Shown: in pieces, positions 16,928 through 25,504 of the stretch
Layout: every line of letters begins with the position of its first letter
How positions within the stretch are numbered: the stretch's first letter is position 1
From: Bacteroidales bacterium
GTDB lineage: Bacteria; Bacteroidota; Bacteroidia; Bacteroidales; UBA3663
Assembly (NCBI GenBank): GCA_017561935.1
Contig: JAFZBE010000030.1
Coordinates: 38,792 to 102,791 of the forward strand
DNA: 64,000 nucleotides
Direction: 5' to 3'
The notes under the pieces: model-generated
What the model was told of the DNA's origin: nothing
Seen by the model: the letters and a program-made list of their open reading frames with translations, nothing else
Databases searched by the model: none
Translations under genes and position numbers: made by a program

Positions 16928-18163
16928 GTGAAAAAAATAAGCAGACATATAGCACTAGCTCATAAGGTAGCATGGCAGAAGTCATGCCGCAAAGGGTATG
17001 CTATACTCTCTTCTTCACTTTTCCTCGCCCTTGCATCGCCAATTCTGATTGGTTGTGTGCGCGAACCAGAATTGCACCTGCATGATGGTGGTGATATCGT
17101 CATCAAGATGCCCATCGTGCACCTTGAACTGGATGTCTTCTGGGACTACGTGACAGAACTCGGCATTCCTTACGACTGGACCAAAGAGTGGTACTATGGT
17201 TGGGATGATTACGACAAGGAACTCTTCGGAACCCTCGGCTATGAAGAACCGGATGCCTTCAACATCCGCCGTTACTATACTGGCATGACTCCCTTTGCTC
17301 CTCATACTCGAGCACTTTCGAACTATGTTAACGGTTATGTCCTTGAGACATCATTCGACTGGGGGTTTTGGGACATCCTCGCCTGGAATGATATCAAGAC
17401 CATCGATGACATCCAAAGTCTAGTTTTCGACGAAACCACAACCCTCGACTCCGTAACCGCATATACAAATATGACGATGAACTCCAGTCGCTATCATGCT
17501 CCAAAATACACCCGCTCGTTCTATCAGCCTGAAGGACTCTTCGCTGCATACGAACAAGGCATTGACATCAACCGAAACCTCAATGATTTCTACTATGATG
17601 AGGAGCGTGACCTTTGGGTAAAGAACATCAATATGCTTCTGGAGCCTGTCACCTACATTTATCTGACGCAGGTGATTTTCCACAACAACAAGGGAAGAGT
17701 AGTTGCCGTCGAGGGTAACGCCAACCTTTCTGGTATGGCACGAAGCGTAGTCCTAAACTCCGGTATTGCAGGTAGTGATGCGATTGTCGTTGATTACAAC
17801 GTCCGCTTCAAGAAGGATTGTAACATGAATGGTGAAAATGTTGATATTGCAGGCGGTCGCCTGATGTCGTTTGGCATGTGTAATATCAATGGTACTCGTT
17901 TCGCCGAAAGTCGAGGCGGCGTCACCCGCGCTGATGACGGCATAAAACACTACATGGACGTGACCATGCAGTTCAGCAATGGTATGGACTCCACCTTCGT
18001 TTTCGAGGTGACCGACCAAGTGCAGAAGCGATTCAAGGGAGGCGTCATCACCGTAGAGTTAGATATGGACACTGTTCCAATTCCAAAACGCAAGGGTGGA
18101 TCAGGATTCGATGCTGTCGTTGTTGACTATGAAGATGGAGGCACCCATGAGTTCGACTTGTAG
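16928..18163 (+). CDS. DUF5119-like lipoprotein of the fimbrial locus
   Basis: A 411-residue protein using a GTG start at 16928: no in-frame ATG occurs before the lipobox LIGC (Cys about residue 43), and a later start would remove the signal peptide. The N-terminal region before the hydrophobic stretch is unusually long and basic (HKVAWQKSCRKG). After the cysteine, EPELHLHDGG and a beta-rich body follow the DUF5119 pattern, a family regularly found between DUF3575 and fimbrillin genes. Its role in pilus assembly or anchoring is inferred from position only. Confidence 0.75.
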   Translation: MKKISRHIALAHKVAWQKSCRKGYAILSSSLFLALASPILIGCVREPELHLHDGGDIVIKMPIVHLELDVFWDYVTELGIPYDWTKEWYYGWDDYDKELFGTLGYEEPDAFNIRRYYTGMTPFAPHTRALSNYVNGYVLETSFDWGFWDILAWNDIKTIDDIQSLVFDETTTLDSVTAYTNMTMNSSRYHAPKYTRSFYQPEGLFAAYEQGIDINRNLNDFYYDEERDLWVKNINMLLEPVTYIYLTQVIFHNNKGRVVAVEGNANLSGMARSVVLNSGIAGSDAIVVDYNVRFKKDCNMNGENVDIAGGRLMSFGMCNINGTRFAESRGGVTRADDGIKHYMDVTMQFSNGMDSTFVFEVTDQVQKRFKGGVITVELDMDTVPIPKRKGGSGFDAVVVDYEDGGTHEFDL

Positions 18164-18221
18164 AGACAGACACGAAATAACAAGCAATGTAAGAGGAATC
18201 AAATAATTAATACCCAAGAAA

Positions 18222-20129
18222 ATGAAAAAGTATCTATTGCTCTTAACAACCGCAGCAAGTGTAGCACTTGTGGGTTGTACCAGCGACAACTTCGTTGGAG
18301 AAACAACCGTTGAGAATCCAGAAGAGCAGGTTGCTATCGATTTCGGAAGCAACACGCAGGCCAAGACTCGTGCAGGTCATGCAGAGTCAGCAGAACTTCT
18401 GGGTGGCAAATTCTACATCTTTGGTCAAAAGACCTCAAGTGGCACCACCAGCACTATCTTCGACAACTATCTCCTCGAGTACACCGAAGGCTCTGCTGGT
18501 ACAACAGAGTCCAACACCGCTGACTGGGAGTATGTCGGAAAGACCTCTTTGAAGGGCGCCTATCAGGATATCAAGTACTGGGATTACAGCGCTTCAGAAT
18601 ACAATTTTGTTGCTGTTGCAGGTCTTGGCGCTAACGAAACCATCAAAAACACTGAAGAAGGTATGCGAATTGAAGTTACCGATGCAAATGCACTGACAAA
18701 TATTTACGTCGCAGACCGTATCACAGCCACCCCAACAGCGCAGGCAGCAACGGCTACTACCCCAGCCACCGTTCCTTACAATCAGACCGTGACCTTCAAG
18801 TTCCGTCGGTTGGGAGCTCAGATGCGTATCGGTTTCTATGAGACCGTTCCCGGCTATGCCATCAAGGACCTAGTATTCTACTATATCGGGGCTCCTTCTG
18901 GCAGCAAGACTGTCGGTGTCGGTGCAGCGTTCCCAACATCAGGCAAGTTTACGGTGACATACGACGATGCAACCAATGCAGCAGTCACTTCATTTGCCGG
19001 CGCTACCAATAAGCTCGCTTACTCAAATACCTTCGGAGAACTTGACTACACATCCGTTTCTGCAGCCAAAGCGGGTCAGGCATCCAAATACATCGCAGCT
19101 GATGGTTCTGTCTCCGACACCGAAGTCAAGGCATTCATCGGTTCATCCGCCAGCGAGGCTACCTTCGGAAAAGGTTCTTACACCATCGATGGCACTTCGG
19201 GTGTCACTTCCGACTACAAGCCTATCCTTCCATACGAGCAGAACTCGCTGAAGATGCAGATGCGTGTTGACTATACCCTCGTAGCTCTCGATGGCAGTGG
19301 CGAGGAGATTCATGTGCGCGACGCATACGTTAGCGTTCCTGTGGAATATCTAAAGTGGAAGCCAAATTATTCCTACACTTACATCTTCAAGATCAGCGAC
19401 AGGAGCAATGGCTATACAGGTGAAGGTGGTGGCGGCGAAGTCACAGTCGGTCCTGGACGTGACCCAGATCCCGAAAAAGGTGGCGATAACGATCCTACAG
19501 ACGTAGATGGTGACGGTGAAATCGATCCACCTTATGTTCCGGATCCAAACTATCCAAATCCATATATCGATGACCCTGACTCTGATGATCCAAATGATGT
19601 TATTCCCAACCCAGATGCTCCATTGGTACCGAACCCAGATTATCCGGATCAACCCGATGCTCCTAGCGGTGATCAAGGTGACCCATCCAACCCAGTACCG
19701 ACACCAGAGGATCCAAACAACCCAGGTAATCCCGATCCAGAGAACCCTGCCGAGTTGTTCCCAATCACCTTCGATGCGCTTATAGTTGATGAGGTTGAAG
19801 AAGTACAGGAAATCATCACTGAGGTCACCACTCCTTCCATCACCACCTATTCGGCCACAAGTGATGTGACCACCAACGATGAGTACAAAGTCGGCGAGGA
19901 AATTATCATCTCAGCTGAGGACGGCGTAACTCCAACAGCATGGGACTACATCCTCTCAGCAGAAGAGATTACCGAAGCCAAGGCTGCAAACAAATATGCA
20001 ACCGCTACATGGACGTCTCTCGGAACTGACAAAAAGGCAACACTGACACCGACAGAAGCCGGCTACTACGTAATCCGTCTGACCACAGCCAGCGCAACAG
20101 CTTACAAGGTTATCAAGGTAATCGACTAA
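18222..20129 (+). CDS. Mfa1-like fimbrillin 1, with long Asp/Pro linker
   Basis: A 635-residue lipoprotein pilin. The lipobox cysteine is Cys19 (ALVGC) and a Thr-Arg (TRAG) follows with Arg50, the position where Arg-specific cleavage would mature a type V pilin. The Mfa-like core shows TTESNTADWEYVG, IKYWDYSASEYNF, and FRRLGAQMRIGFYETVPGY. An approximately 100-residue acidic Asp/Pro/Asn linker (residues about 413-512) separates it from a C-terminal domain that starts LFPITFDA and ends with the strand AYKVIKVID, a candidate donor strand. The homologues fimbrillin 2 and 3 have the same plan with short linkers. Confidence 0.85.
   Translation: MKKYLLLLTTAASVALVGCTSDNFVGETTVENPEEQVAIDFGSNTQAKTRAGHAESAELLGGKFYIFGQKTSSGTTSTIFDNYLLEYTEGSAGTTESNTADWEYVGKTSLKGAYQDIKYWDYSASEYNFVAVAGLGANETIKNTEEGMRIEVTDANALTNIYVADRITATPTAQAATATTPATVPYNQTVTFKFRRLGAQMRIGFYETVPGYAIKDLVFYYIGAPSGSKTVGVGAAFPTSGKFTVTYDDATNAAVTSFAGATNKLAYSNTFGELDYTSVSAAKAGQASKYIAADGSVSDTEVKAFIGSSASEATFGKGSYTIDGTSGVTSDYKPILPYEQNSLKMQMRVDYTLVALDGSGEEIHVRDAYVSVPVEYLKWKPNYSYTYIFKISDRSNGYTGEGGGGEVTVGPGRDPDPEKGGDNDPTDVDGDGEIDPPYVPDPNYPNPYIDDPDSDDPNDVIPNPDAPLVPNPDYPDQPDAPSGDQGDPSNPVPTPEDPNNPGNPDPENPAELFPITFDALIVDEVEEVQEIITEVTTPSITTYSATSDVTTNDEYKVGEEIIISAEDGVTPTAWDYILSAEEITEAKAANKYATATWTSLGTDKKATLTPTEAGYYVIRLTTASATAYKVIKVID
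19459..19755 (+). repeat. Low-complexity Asp/Pro/Asn linker in fimbrillin 1
   Basis: About 100 codons of imperfect (D/N)P(D/N)-type repeats, for example YPNPYIDDPDSDDPNDV and NPDYPDQPDAPS. The DNA is built from repeated gatcc/aaccca words. Fimbrillin 2 has fewer than 20 such residues and fimbrillin 3 about 10 at the same place, so linker length is the main difference among the three. Confidence 0.8.
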
Positions 20130-20131
20130 AT

Positions 20132-20152
20132 CCCTCTCCCATGTGGAGAGGG
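20132..20152 (+). terminator. Intergenic hairpin after fimbrillin 1
   Basis: CCCTCTCC pairs perfectly with GGAGAGGG around a CATGT loop, three bases after the stop codon. There is no T run, so it is more likely an mRNA 3'-end stabiliser or attenuator than a full terminator. Confidence 0.6.
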
Positions 20153-20206
20153 CCACAGAGACAAGAATACAAAAAACTATTATAAACCAATTAAATCTAT
20201 CTATTT

Positions 20207-22126
20207 ATGAAAAAGTATTATTCTTTCATTGCTCTAGCAGCTCTTGCTCTTGCTAGCTGCACAAGCGACGAATTCGTGGGTGGCAACGAAAACGTTACCA
20301 CAGAATCCAATGGAAAGGCTATCGGATTTGATTTTGGTGTGCCGAACTTGACACGTGGTTCTTTGAGCGGTGCAGATGCTGCAGAGGCTCTTAGTAATCA
20401 GTTCGTTGTGTTTGGAACAAAGCACAACGAGACAGAAGACGAAACTGCTGATAATGATGAAGTCGTTTTCACGAACTACTCGGTTGTATGGACCGACAAT
20501 ACTGCAGGAACGACAGAATCCAATACGCACAATTGGGAATATGTAGGTGTTACTCCATATACTTCAGGAGTGTCTCCAGTAATAACTTCTAGCACTCAAA
20601 CCATTAAGTACTGGGATTACAGCGCTGCCCAAGGTTATACATTCTATGCCTTTGCTGGCAAAGATCTCCTCTCAAATAATTATATCGCCGTTGAAAAACT
20701 CACTGAAGGCACAACATTGTACGAAAAGGGTTATAAGATTACTGTTAATGACGTTGAAAATGCCAATTTGGATAAACTGTATTATTCAGACCGCACTCCT
20801 GTAGCAAAGACAGAATATGGCAAGCCTGTTGTCCTCACCTTCCGCAATCTTGGTTCTCGTGTTCGTGTAGGTTTCTATGAAACCGTTCCTGGTTATTCCG
20901 TTAAGGTTGACAAGTTCTACTATGATGACGATGCCGAGGCTCCTGTAACCACATTCATTGCAATGAATAAAGAGAACACCTCTAACTTTGCCTCTGCTCT
21001 TCAAAACGTTGGTCCAAAGGATGGTAATTCTCTGACCATTACTTATTATAATGGTACTGATGGCACCGAGAACCATGTTAAGGTTACTAATTCAGGAATG
21101 GATTATGCATATAACTTGACTCTCGGCACAGGCATCATTTCTGCTGAGAAACTAGCGACAACATCTGCTACTCCTACTTGGGACAATGATGGCGACTATA
21201 CGACAGTCTATCCTTTCGAGCAAAACACCAACCCAATGCTCATCCGTGTTGACTATACGCTTACCTCCGAAGATGGCAGTGGTGAGACGATTGAAGTAAA
21301 GAATGCACGTGTGGTAGTTCCTACGAACTATGTACAGTGGAAGAGTAATTATGCTTATACCTATCTCTTCAAGATCTCCAACAACACCAACGGTACAACT
21401 GGTACAGTACCTACCGATCCCGACGATCCAACAACTGGTGATCCAGAAGGTCTCTATCCAATCACTTTCGATGCTGTTGCAGTCACAGCAACTGACTACA
21501 CTCAGGAGACTATCACAACTGTTGCATCCAACAATGTGACGACTTATGCCGTAAATTCTGATGTAACAACGGTTGGCGAATACAAGGTCGGTGAAACTAT
21601 CTACGTAGTTGATGAAAACACGACCACACACGAGCCTCTTACTGTTTCTGGCATTGCAGCCAACACTGCAGAAAATGCTATCGTTTACACTGCTACGACT
21701 GAAGGAGATGCTATTTCAGAGGCTACTGTTCTGGCCAAATTGAATGGTGCTCCTAATGGTATCACTCTGACAGCTGCTAATCCTGCAGCTACAATTGTAA
21801 CAGAAGCAAACTCCATTCCTCAAGCTGATGGTTCGACATATACCCTTGCAGCAAGTAAGGCTGTTCAGTTCACCCCTGGCGCAGCTGGCACATACGTATA
21901 TGTTTATACGAACACTGCTTATGTGGCTAACGAATATGAAACTGCAGGAGAAGACACTTTCGATGCCACAGAAACCTATTACTTCAAGACTGATAATGAT
22001 GTATATTATGCAGCTTCTGGTCTGACAGCTGATAACTTCGCCAATTATAAAGCTAAACTCTATAAGGTGAAGACAGCAGGCACCGTCGGTGTATATGACA
22101 TAAAGGTTATCATCATCAAAGAATAA
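20207..22126 (+). CDS. Mfa1-like fimbrillin 2
   Basis: A 639-residue lipoprotein pilin with Cys18 in the lipobox (LASC) and Arg50 in LTRG as the expected maturation site. The core shares TTESNTHNWEYVG, IKYWDYSAAQGYTF and FRNLGSRVRVGFYETVPGY with fimbrillin 1. A short linker rich in Thr, Asp and Pro leads to GLYPITFDAV and a C-terminal extension of about 200 residues ending in YDIKVIIIKE. It would be a structural pilus subunit or an alternative major subunit. Similarity of all motifs in order supports origin by tandem duplication. Confidence 0.85.
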   Translation: MKKYYSFIALAALALASCTSDEFVGGNENVTTESNGKAIGFDFGVPNLTRGSLSGADAAEALSNQFVVFGTKHNETEDETADNDEVVFTNYSVVWTDNTAGTTESNTHNWEYVGVTPYTSGVSPVITSSTQTIKYWDYSAAQGYTFYAFAGKDLLSNNYIAVEKLTEGTTLYEKGYKITVNDVENANLDKLYYSDRTPVAKTEYGKPVVLTFRNLGSRVRVGFYETVPGYSVKVDKFYYDDDAEAPVTTFIAMNKENTSNFASALQNVGPKDGNSLTITYYNGTDGTENHVKVTNSGMDYAYNLTLGTGIISAEKLATTSATPTWDNDGDYTTVYPFEQNTNPMLIRVDYTLTSEDGSGETIEVKNARVVVPTNYVQWKSNYAYTYLFKISNNTNGTTGTVPTDPDDPTTGDPEGLYPITFDAVAVTATDYTQETITTVASNNVTTYAVNSDVTTVGEYKVGETIYVVDENTTTHEPLTVSGIAANTAENAIVYTATTEGDAISEATVLAKLNGAPNGITLTAANPAATIVTEANSIPQADGSTYTLAASKAVQFTPGAAGTYVYVYTNTAYVANEYETAGEDTFDATETYYFKTDNDVYYAASGLTADNFANYKAKLYKVKTAGTVGVYDIKVIIIKE

Positions 22127-22137
22127 GTTAACCCAAA

Positions 22138-22168
22138 AGCCAGGTGGGGTTCGACTCCCCATCTGGTT
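22138..22168 (+). other. T-loop-like hairpin between fimbrillins 2 and 3
   Basis: AGCCAGGTGGGG and CCCCATCTGGTT pair over 12 positions (two G-T pairs) around a 7-base TTCGACT loop, identical to a common tRNA T-arm loop sequence. No D-arm, anticodon arm or acceptor partner is present, so it is not a tRNA. A second small hairpin, GAGGA-CGGC-TCCTC, follows near 22186. Confidence 0.75.
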
Positions 22169-22255
22169 ACAAAATAATAAAAAAAGAGGACGGCTCCTCG
22201 GAAACAGAATCAAATTATTAACAATGAATATAAGTAACACGTAAATTTTTAGACT

Positions 22256-24175
22256 ATGAAAAAAAATGCTCTGTTCGCAATCGCTCTTATCTCATTAGCA
22301 GGTTGCACAAACGACGAGTTCGTAGGCAACCACGAACTCGGTGAGGCTAACGTTAATGCGCCTATCAGCTTCAATTTTGCTGTTCCCACTATCACGCGTG
22401 CAGACAACGAAGGCGCTGATGCTGCTGCAAAACTGAACAACCAATTCATCGTATATGGTGAAAAGAATGAAACCACAGCTTCTGCCCCCTCAGAGGGCAA
22501 CCTTGTATTCCAAAACTATCAAGTGAACTATATTAGCAATACTGCCTACACCACCACCTCCAATACGATGAACTGGGAGTATGTTGGTTACACTCATTCT
22601 GAACAGTATGTTACAAACATCTCAACAACCACAGATGATGTCCAGACCATCAAATACTGGGATTATGGTGCTTCGAACTATGTATTCACTGCTGTTTCTG
22701 CTAAGCCTGAAGACATTACCAACGGTCTCGTGAAAATTGCTAAGACCACTTCAGGTTCTACTGTTTATGACAAGGGTTATGTTGTGACCCTGGCGAAGGG
22801 CAGCGATAATACTTATCCTAGCCTCGCCGACCTCTACTTCTCTGACCGTAATGTCATCGAAAAGTCCCAAGGAACTGATCGAACCGCAAAGGATACTTAT
22901 GGCGGTAATGCCACTATGAAGTTCCGCAACTCTCTTTCCCAGGTACGTGTTGGCATGTTCGAGACCGTTCCTGGTTATGACATCACGGCTATTACATTCA
23001 AGGTTACTGGCGACAACGATGCCAAGAATACTTCTGATGAGGATGCTTTCGGTGCCATCTGCCCTAACGTGACAGCTTCAAACTTTGAAGGAACTATCAC
23101 TGTGACATATTTTGACGATACAAATACTGATACCGAGAATCAACCGAAACTGACTATTACTCCAGGTTCTGGACTTTCGAACACCGACTTGATTCTTGGC
23201 ACGAACATCAATGGTATCAGCACAACTGCTCCTCTGGCAACTACTTCTGCTGCTCCTACTTTTGATACTGATGGTGGCGCATTTACCGCTGTTCTGCCTC
23301 AGATTGCCAACACATCGAACCTGAAATTGAAAGTGAATTACACGCTATATAACAGTGTCACAAAGGAGATCATTACTGTTGAAAATGCCACTGCAGAGAT
23401 TCCTGCTACTTATGTGGCATGGAAGCCTAATTACAAATACACCTATCTTTTCAAGATTTCTGACAACACCAATGGTTCAACAGGTACTGGCGATGACCCT
23501 GCTGGTCTCTATCCTATCACTTTCGATGCAGTTGAGGTTGTTGCTGAGGATGGTCAGGCTGAGTACATCACTACTGTTTCCGAGCCATCAATTACCACCT
23601 TCGGTGTGAAGGATGGCAAGTATGTATATGGCGGTAGTGAGTATACTGCTGGTTGCGATATTTATGCAACATTCGTGGAGGATGGAAGTGTCATCAAACC
23701 TACATCAACAAATTACAAGGTTTACACTGTAACAACGACTGACGCTACCACCTACCCAATCACCGAAGCTTCTGTTGCCGAGTCTGTTGCACAAGGACCT
23801 TCGTCTATCACGACTTCTATATACACTTTTGATGGTACTTCCTATACGGAAGTTACCGACCCAACAACCCTTACCACTGGCACAACCTATTATAAAGCCG
23901 ATGCAAATAGTGTAGCTCCTGGAGGAGAAGGCTACATTCAGACTATAGCTGTTGCCGGTACAGACTTCACGATTGGTTCTGTAATAACATGTACTGCTTA
24001 TACCACAAACGTTGTAATTGTTGATGAAGTTCCTGGCGAAGATGGCGTTAACATCACTCAAGATGCCGTGAAGCTTGGGAGCATCGCTGCTGGAACCTAT
24101 GCTATCGAATACACAGCATCTGCCACTTGGACAGGCACTTACGACAAGGTTTACAAGGTTATCGTAGTTCAGTAA
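22256..24175 (+). CDS. Mfa1-like fimbrillin 3
   Basis: A 639-residue lipoprotein pilin with Cys17 in the lipobox (LAGC) and Arg48 in ITRAD. The core blocks TTTSNTMNWEYVG, IKYWDYGASNYVF and FRNSLSQVRVGMFETVPGY follow the other copies. The linker is only about ten residues (STGTGDDPA) before GLYPITFDAV. The C-terminal extension ends YKVIVVQ. The gene follows fimbrillin 2 after a 129-bp gap containing the T-loop-like hairpin. Confidence 0.85.
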   Translation: MKKNALFAIALISLAGCTNDEFVGNHELGEANVNAPISFNFAVPTITRADNEGADAAAKLNNQFIVYGEKNETTASAPSEGNLVFQNYQVNYISNTAYTTTSNTMNWEYVGYTHSEQYVTNISTTTDDVQTIKYWDYGASNYVFTAVSAKPEDITNGLVKIAKTTSGSTVYDKGYVVTLAKGSDNTYPSLADLYFSDRNVIEKSQGTDRTAKDTYGGNATMKFRNSLSQVRVGMFETVPGYDITAITFKVTGDNDAKNTSDEDAFGAICPNVTASNFEGTITVTYFDDTNTDTENQPKLTITPGSGLSNTDLILGTNINGISTTAPLATTSAAPTFDTDGGAFTAVLPQIANTSNLKLKVNYTLYNSVTKEIITVENATAEIPATYVAWKPNYKYTYLFKISDNTNGSTGTGDDPAGLYPITFDAVEVVAEDGQAEYITTVSEPSITTFGVKDGKYVYGGSEYTAGCDIYATFVEDGSVIKPTSTNYKVYTVTTTDATTYPITEASVAESVAQGPSSITTSIYTFDGTSYTEVTDPTTLTTGTTYYKADANSVAPGGEGYIQTIAVAGTDFTIGSVITCTAYTTNVVIVDEVPGEDGVNITQDAVKLGSIAAGTYAIEYTASATWTGTYDKVYKVIVVQ

Positions 24176-24204
24176 TCCTTCCCTACTCTCTAACGAGAGA
24201 TACA

Positions 24205-24235
24205 AGCCATGTGGGGTTCGACTCCCCACATGGCT
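24205..24235 (+). other. T-loop-like hairpin between fimbrillins 3 and 4
   Basis: AGCCATGTGGGG and CCCCACATGGCT form a perfect 12-bp stem around TTCGACT, the same loop as the hairpin after fimbrillin 2. A second small imperfect stem (GCGGGA/TCTCGC) follows about 30 bases later, again mirroring the previous spacer. Confidence 0.78.
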
Positions 24236-24299
24236 ACAACCCTTCAAATGAATTGTTCGCACAAAAGCGGGACGGTCTCGCGTGCGCGTATTATAATTA

Positions 24300-25451
24300 A
24301 TGTATATGCAAATTGCCAAGCATAATAGGAAGTCGGTATTGACAAAGCTGCTGTCGATGGCGCTGCTATTGACGATGGCATGTTTTGCCTCTTGCTCGAG
24401 CGAAGATGATGTTGTCGGCCCCGACCAACCAGCGACTACCGACAACAAGCCCATCAGCTTCTCGGGTAGTATGCTCAAAGAACAGGCGGTAACCCGGGCC
24501 TCGGGCCTTGAGGAGACTCAGACGAGCTTTACCGTCTATGGTTACAAGAATGATGCCTTCGACAGCAGTTCCGGCAGCTACACCAGCTACCAGACCGTAT
24601 TCCCCGGCTTCACCGTCAACTGGACCCTCAACTCTGCATATACTACCACCAGCAATACCAGCGACTGGGAATATGTAGGCATCACCTCCGATCAGACCAT
24701 CAAGTATTGGGACTTTGGTGCCAATGCCTATCGCTTCTTCGGTTATGCATTAGGTAAAGCCACGGCAGATCCTGCGACAAGCATCGTTCCCGTTACGGCG
24801 AATGCCAATAGTACACCTGTCACCCTCTCTGCCACTGTGGATGCCTCCTCTGACGCAACTATCGCCGCCGCTCCTTATTTCACAAGACTTTGGTTCAGCA
24901 CCGGCAACACGACCATCTATCCCGATAAGCAGTTCGGGAACCCTGTCATCCTCGAGTTCCTCAAGCCTTTTGCCCGTGTACGCGTCATTTTCACTTTTGC
25001 AGAAGGCGTCCAGATGGAACATTCCTCGCTGTCAGATATCAGTTTCAAACCCACCGATGCCACAAAGCGAATTCCGCAGAAGGGCACCGTGACCGCCACT
25101 TATCCCCTCTCCGGAACAGAAACAACCGAAAGCATTTCTGCCGTACCGAACGGTTACCTTACAGCTATTACCCAAGACTATTGGGAAGGCACGGATAACG
25201 ATCCTGCCCACCTTACCTGGTACACTGTCCTGCCGGCAACTCAGGATACTTATACCATGTCCGTCAATGTGGATGGTGAAACAAAGACCACCTACGTACC
25301 TGGCGAATACATGGACTGGAAGGCAGGCTACGAGTACACCTATAAGTTCAAGATCCTTGATGGTGGCGGCCTTGTCTTCGATGAAGTACAGGTAGGCATC
25401 AAGAACTGGGAAGAAGCGGGGACCGACTACCATCCAATTTACAACTGGTAG
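24300..25451 (+). CDS. Mfa1-like fimbrillin 4, short form
   Basis: A 383-residue lipoprotein with Cys32 (CFASC) and Arg66 in VTRAS. Starts at 24300 or 24306 are equally possible. It keeps the fimbrillin core (TTTSNTSDWEYVG, IKYWDFGANAYRF, KPFARVRVIF) but ends soon after GLVFDEVQVGIKNWEEAG, at the point where fimbrillins 1-3 continue with the extra C-terminal domain. It may therefore be a basal, tip or capping subunit rather than a shaft subunit. That role is inference. Confidence 0.82.
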   Translation: MYMQIAKHNRKSVLTKLLSMALLLTMACFASCSSEDDVVGPDQPATTDNKPISFSGSMLKEQAVTRASGLEETQTSFTVYGYKNDAFDSSSGSYTSYQTVFPGFTVNWTLNSAYTTTSNTSDWEYVGITSDQTIKYWDFGANAYRFFGYALGKATADPATSIVPVTANANSTPVTLSATVDASSDATIAAAPYFTRLWFSTGNTTIYPDKQFGNPVILEFLKPFARVRVIFTFAEGVQMEHSSLSDISFKPTDATKRIPQKGTVTATYPLSGTETTESISAVPNGYLTAITQDYWEGTDNDPAHLTWYTVLPATQDTYTMSVNVDGETKTTYVPGEYMDWKAGYEYTYKFKILDGGGLVFDEVQVGIKNWEEAGTDYHPIYNW

Positions 25452-25504
25452 GATTCTTATTCCGACGCTTAAGGACGAATTGTTAGAAGAAAAACAATCA
25501 CAAC

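Noticed and set aside
22138..24235. tRNA genes suggested by GGGTTCGACTCCC sequences
   Set aside because: Only T-arm-like hairpins are present. No D-arm, anticodon arm or matching acceptor strand lies upstream, and the stems extend to 12 bp, which a tRNA T-arm does not.
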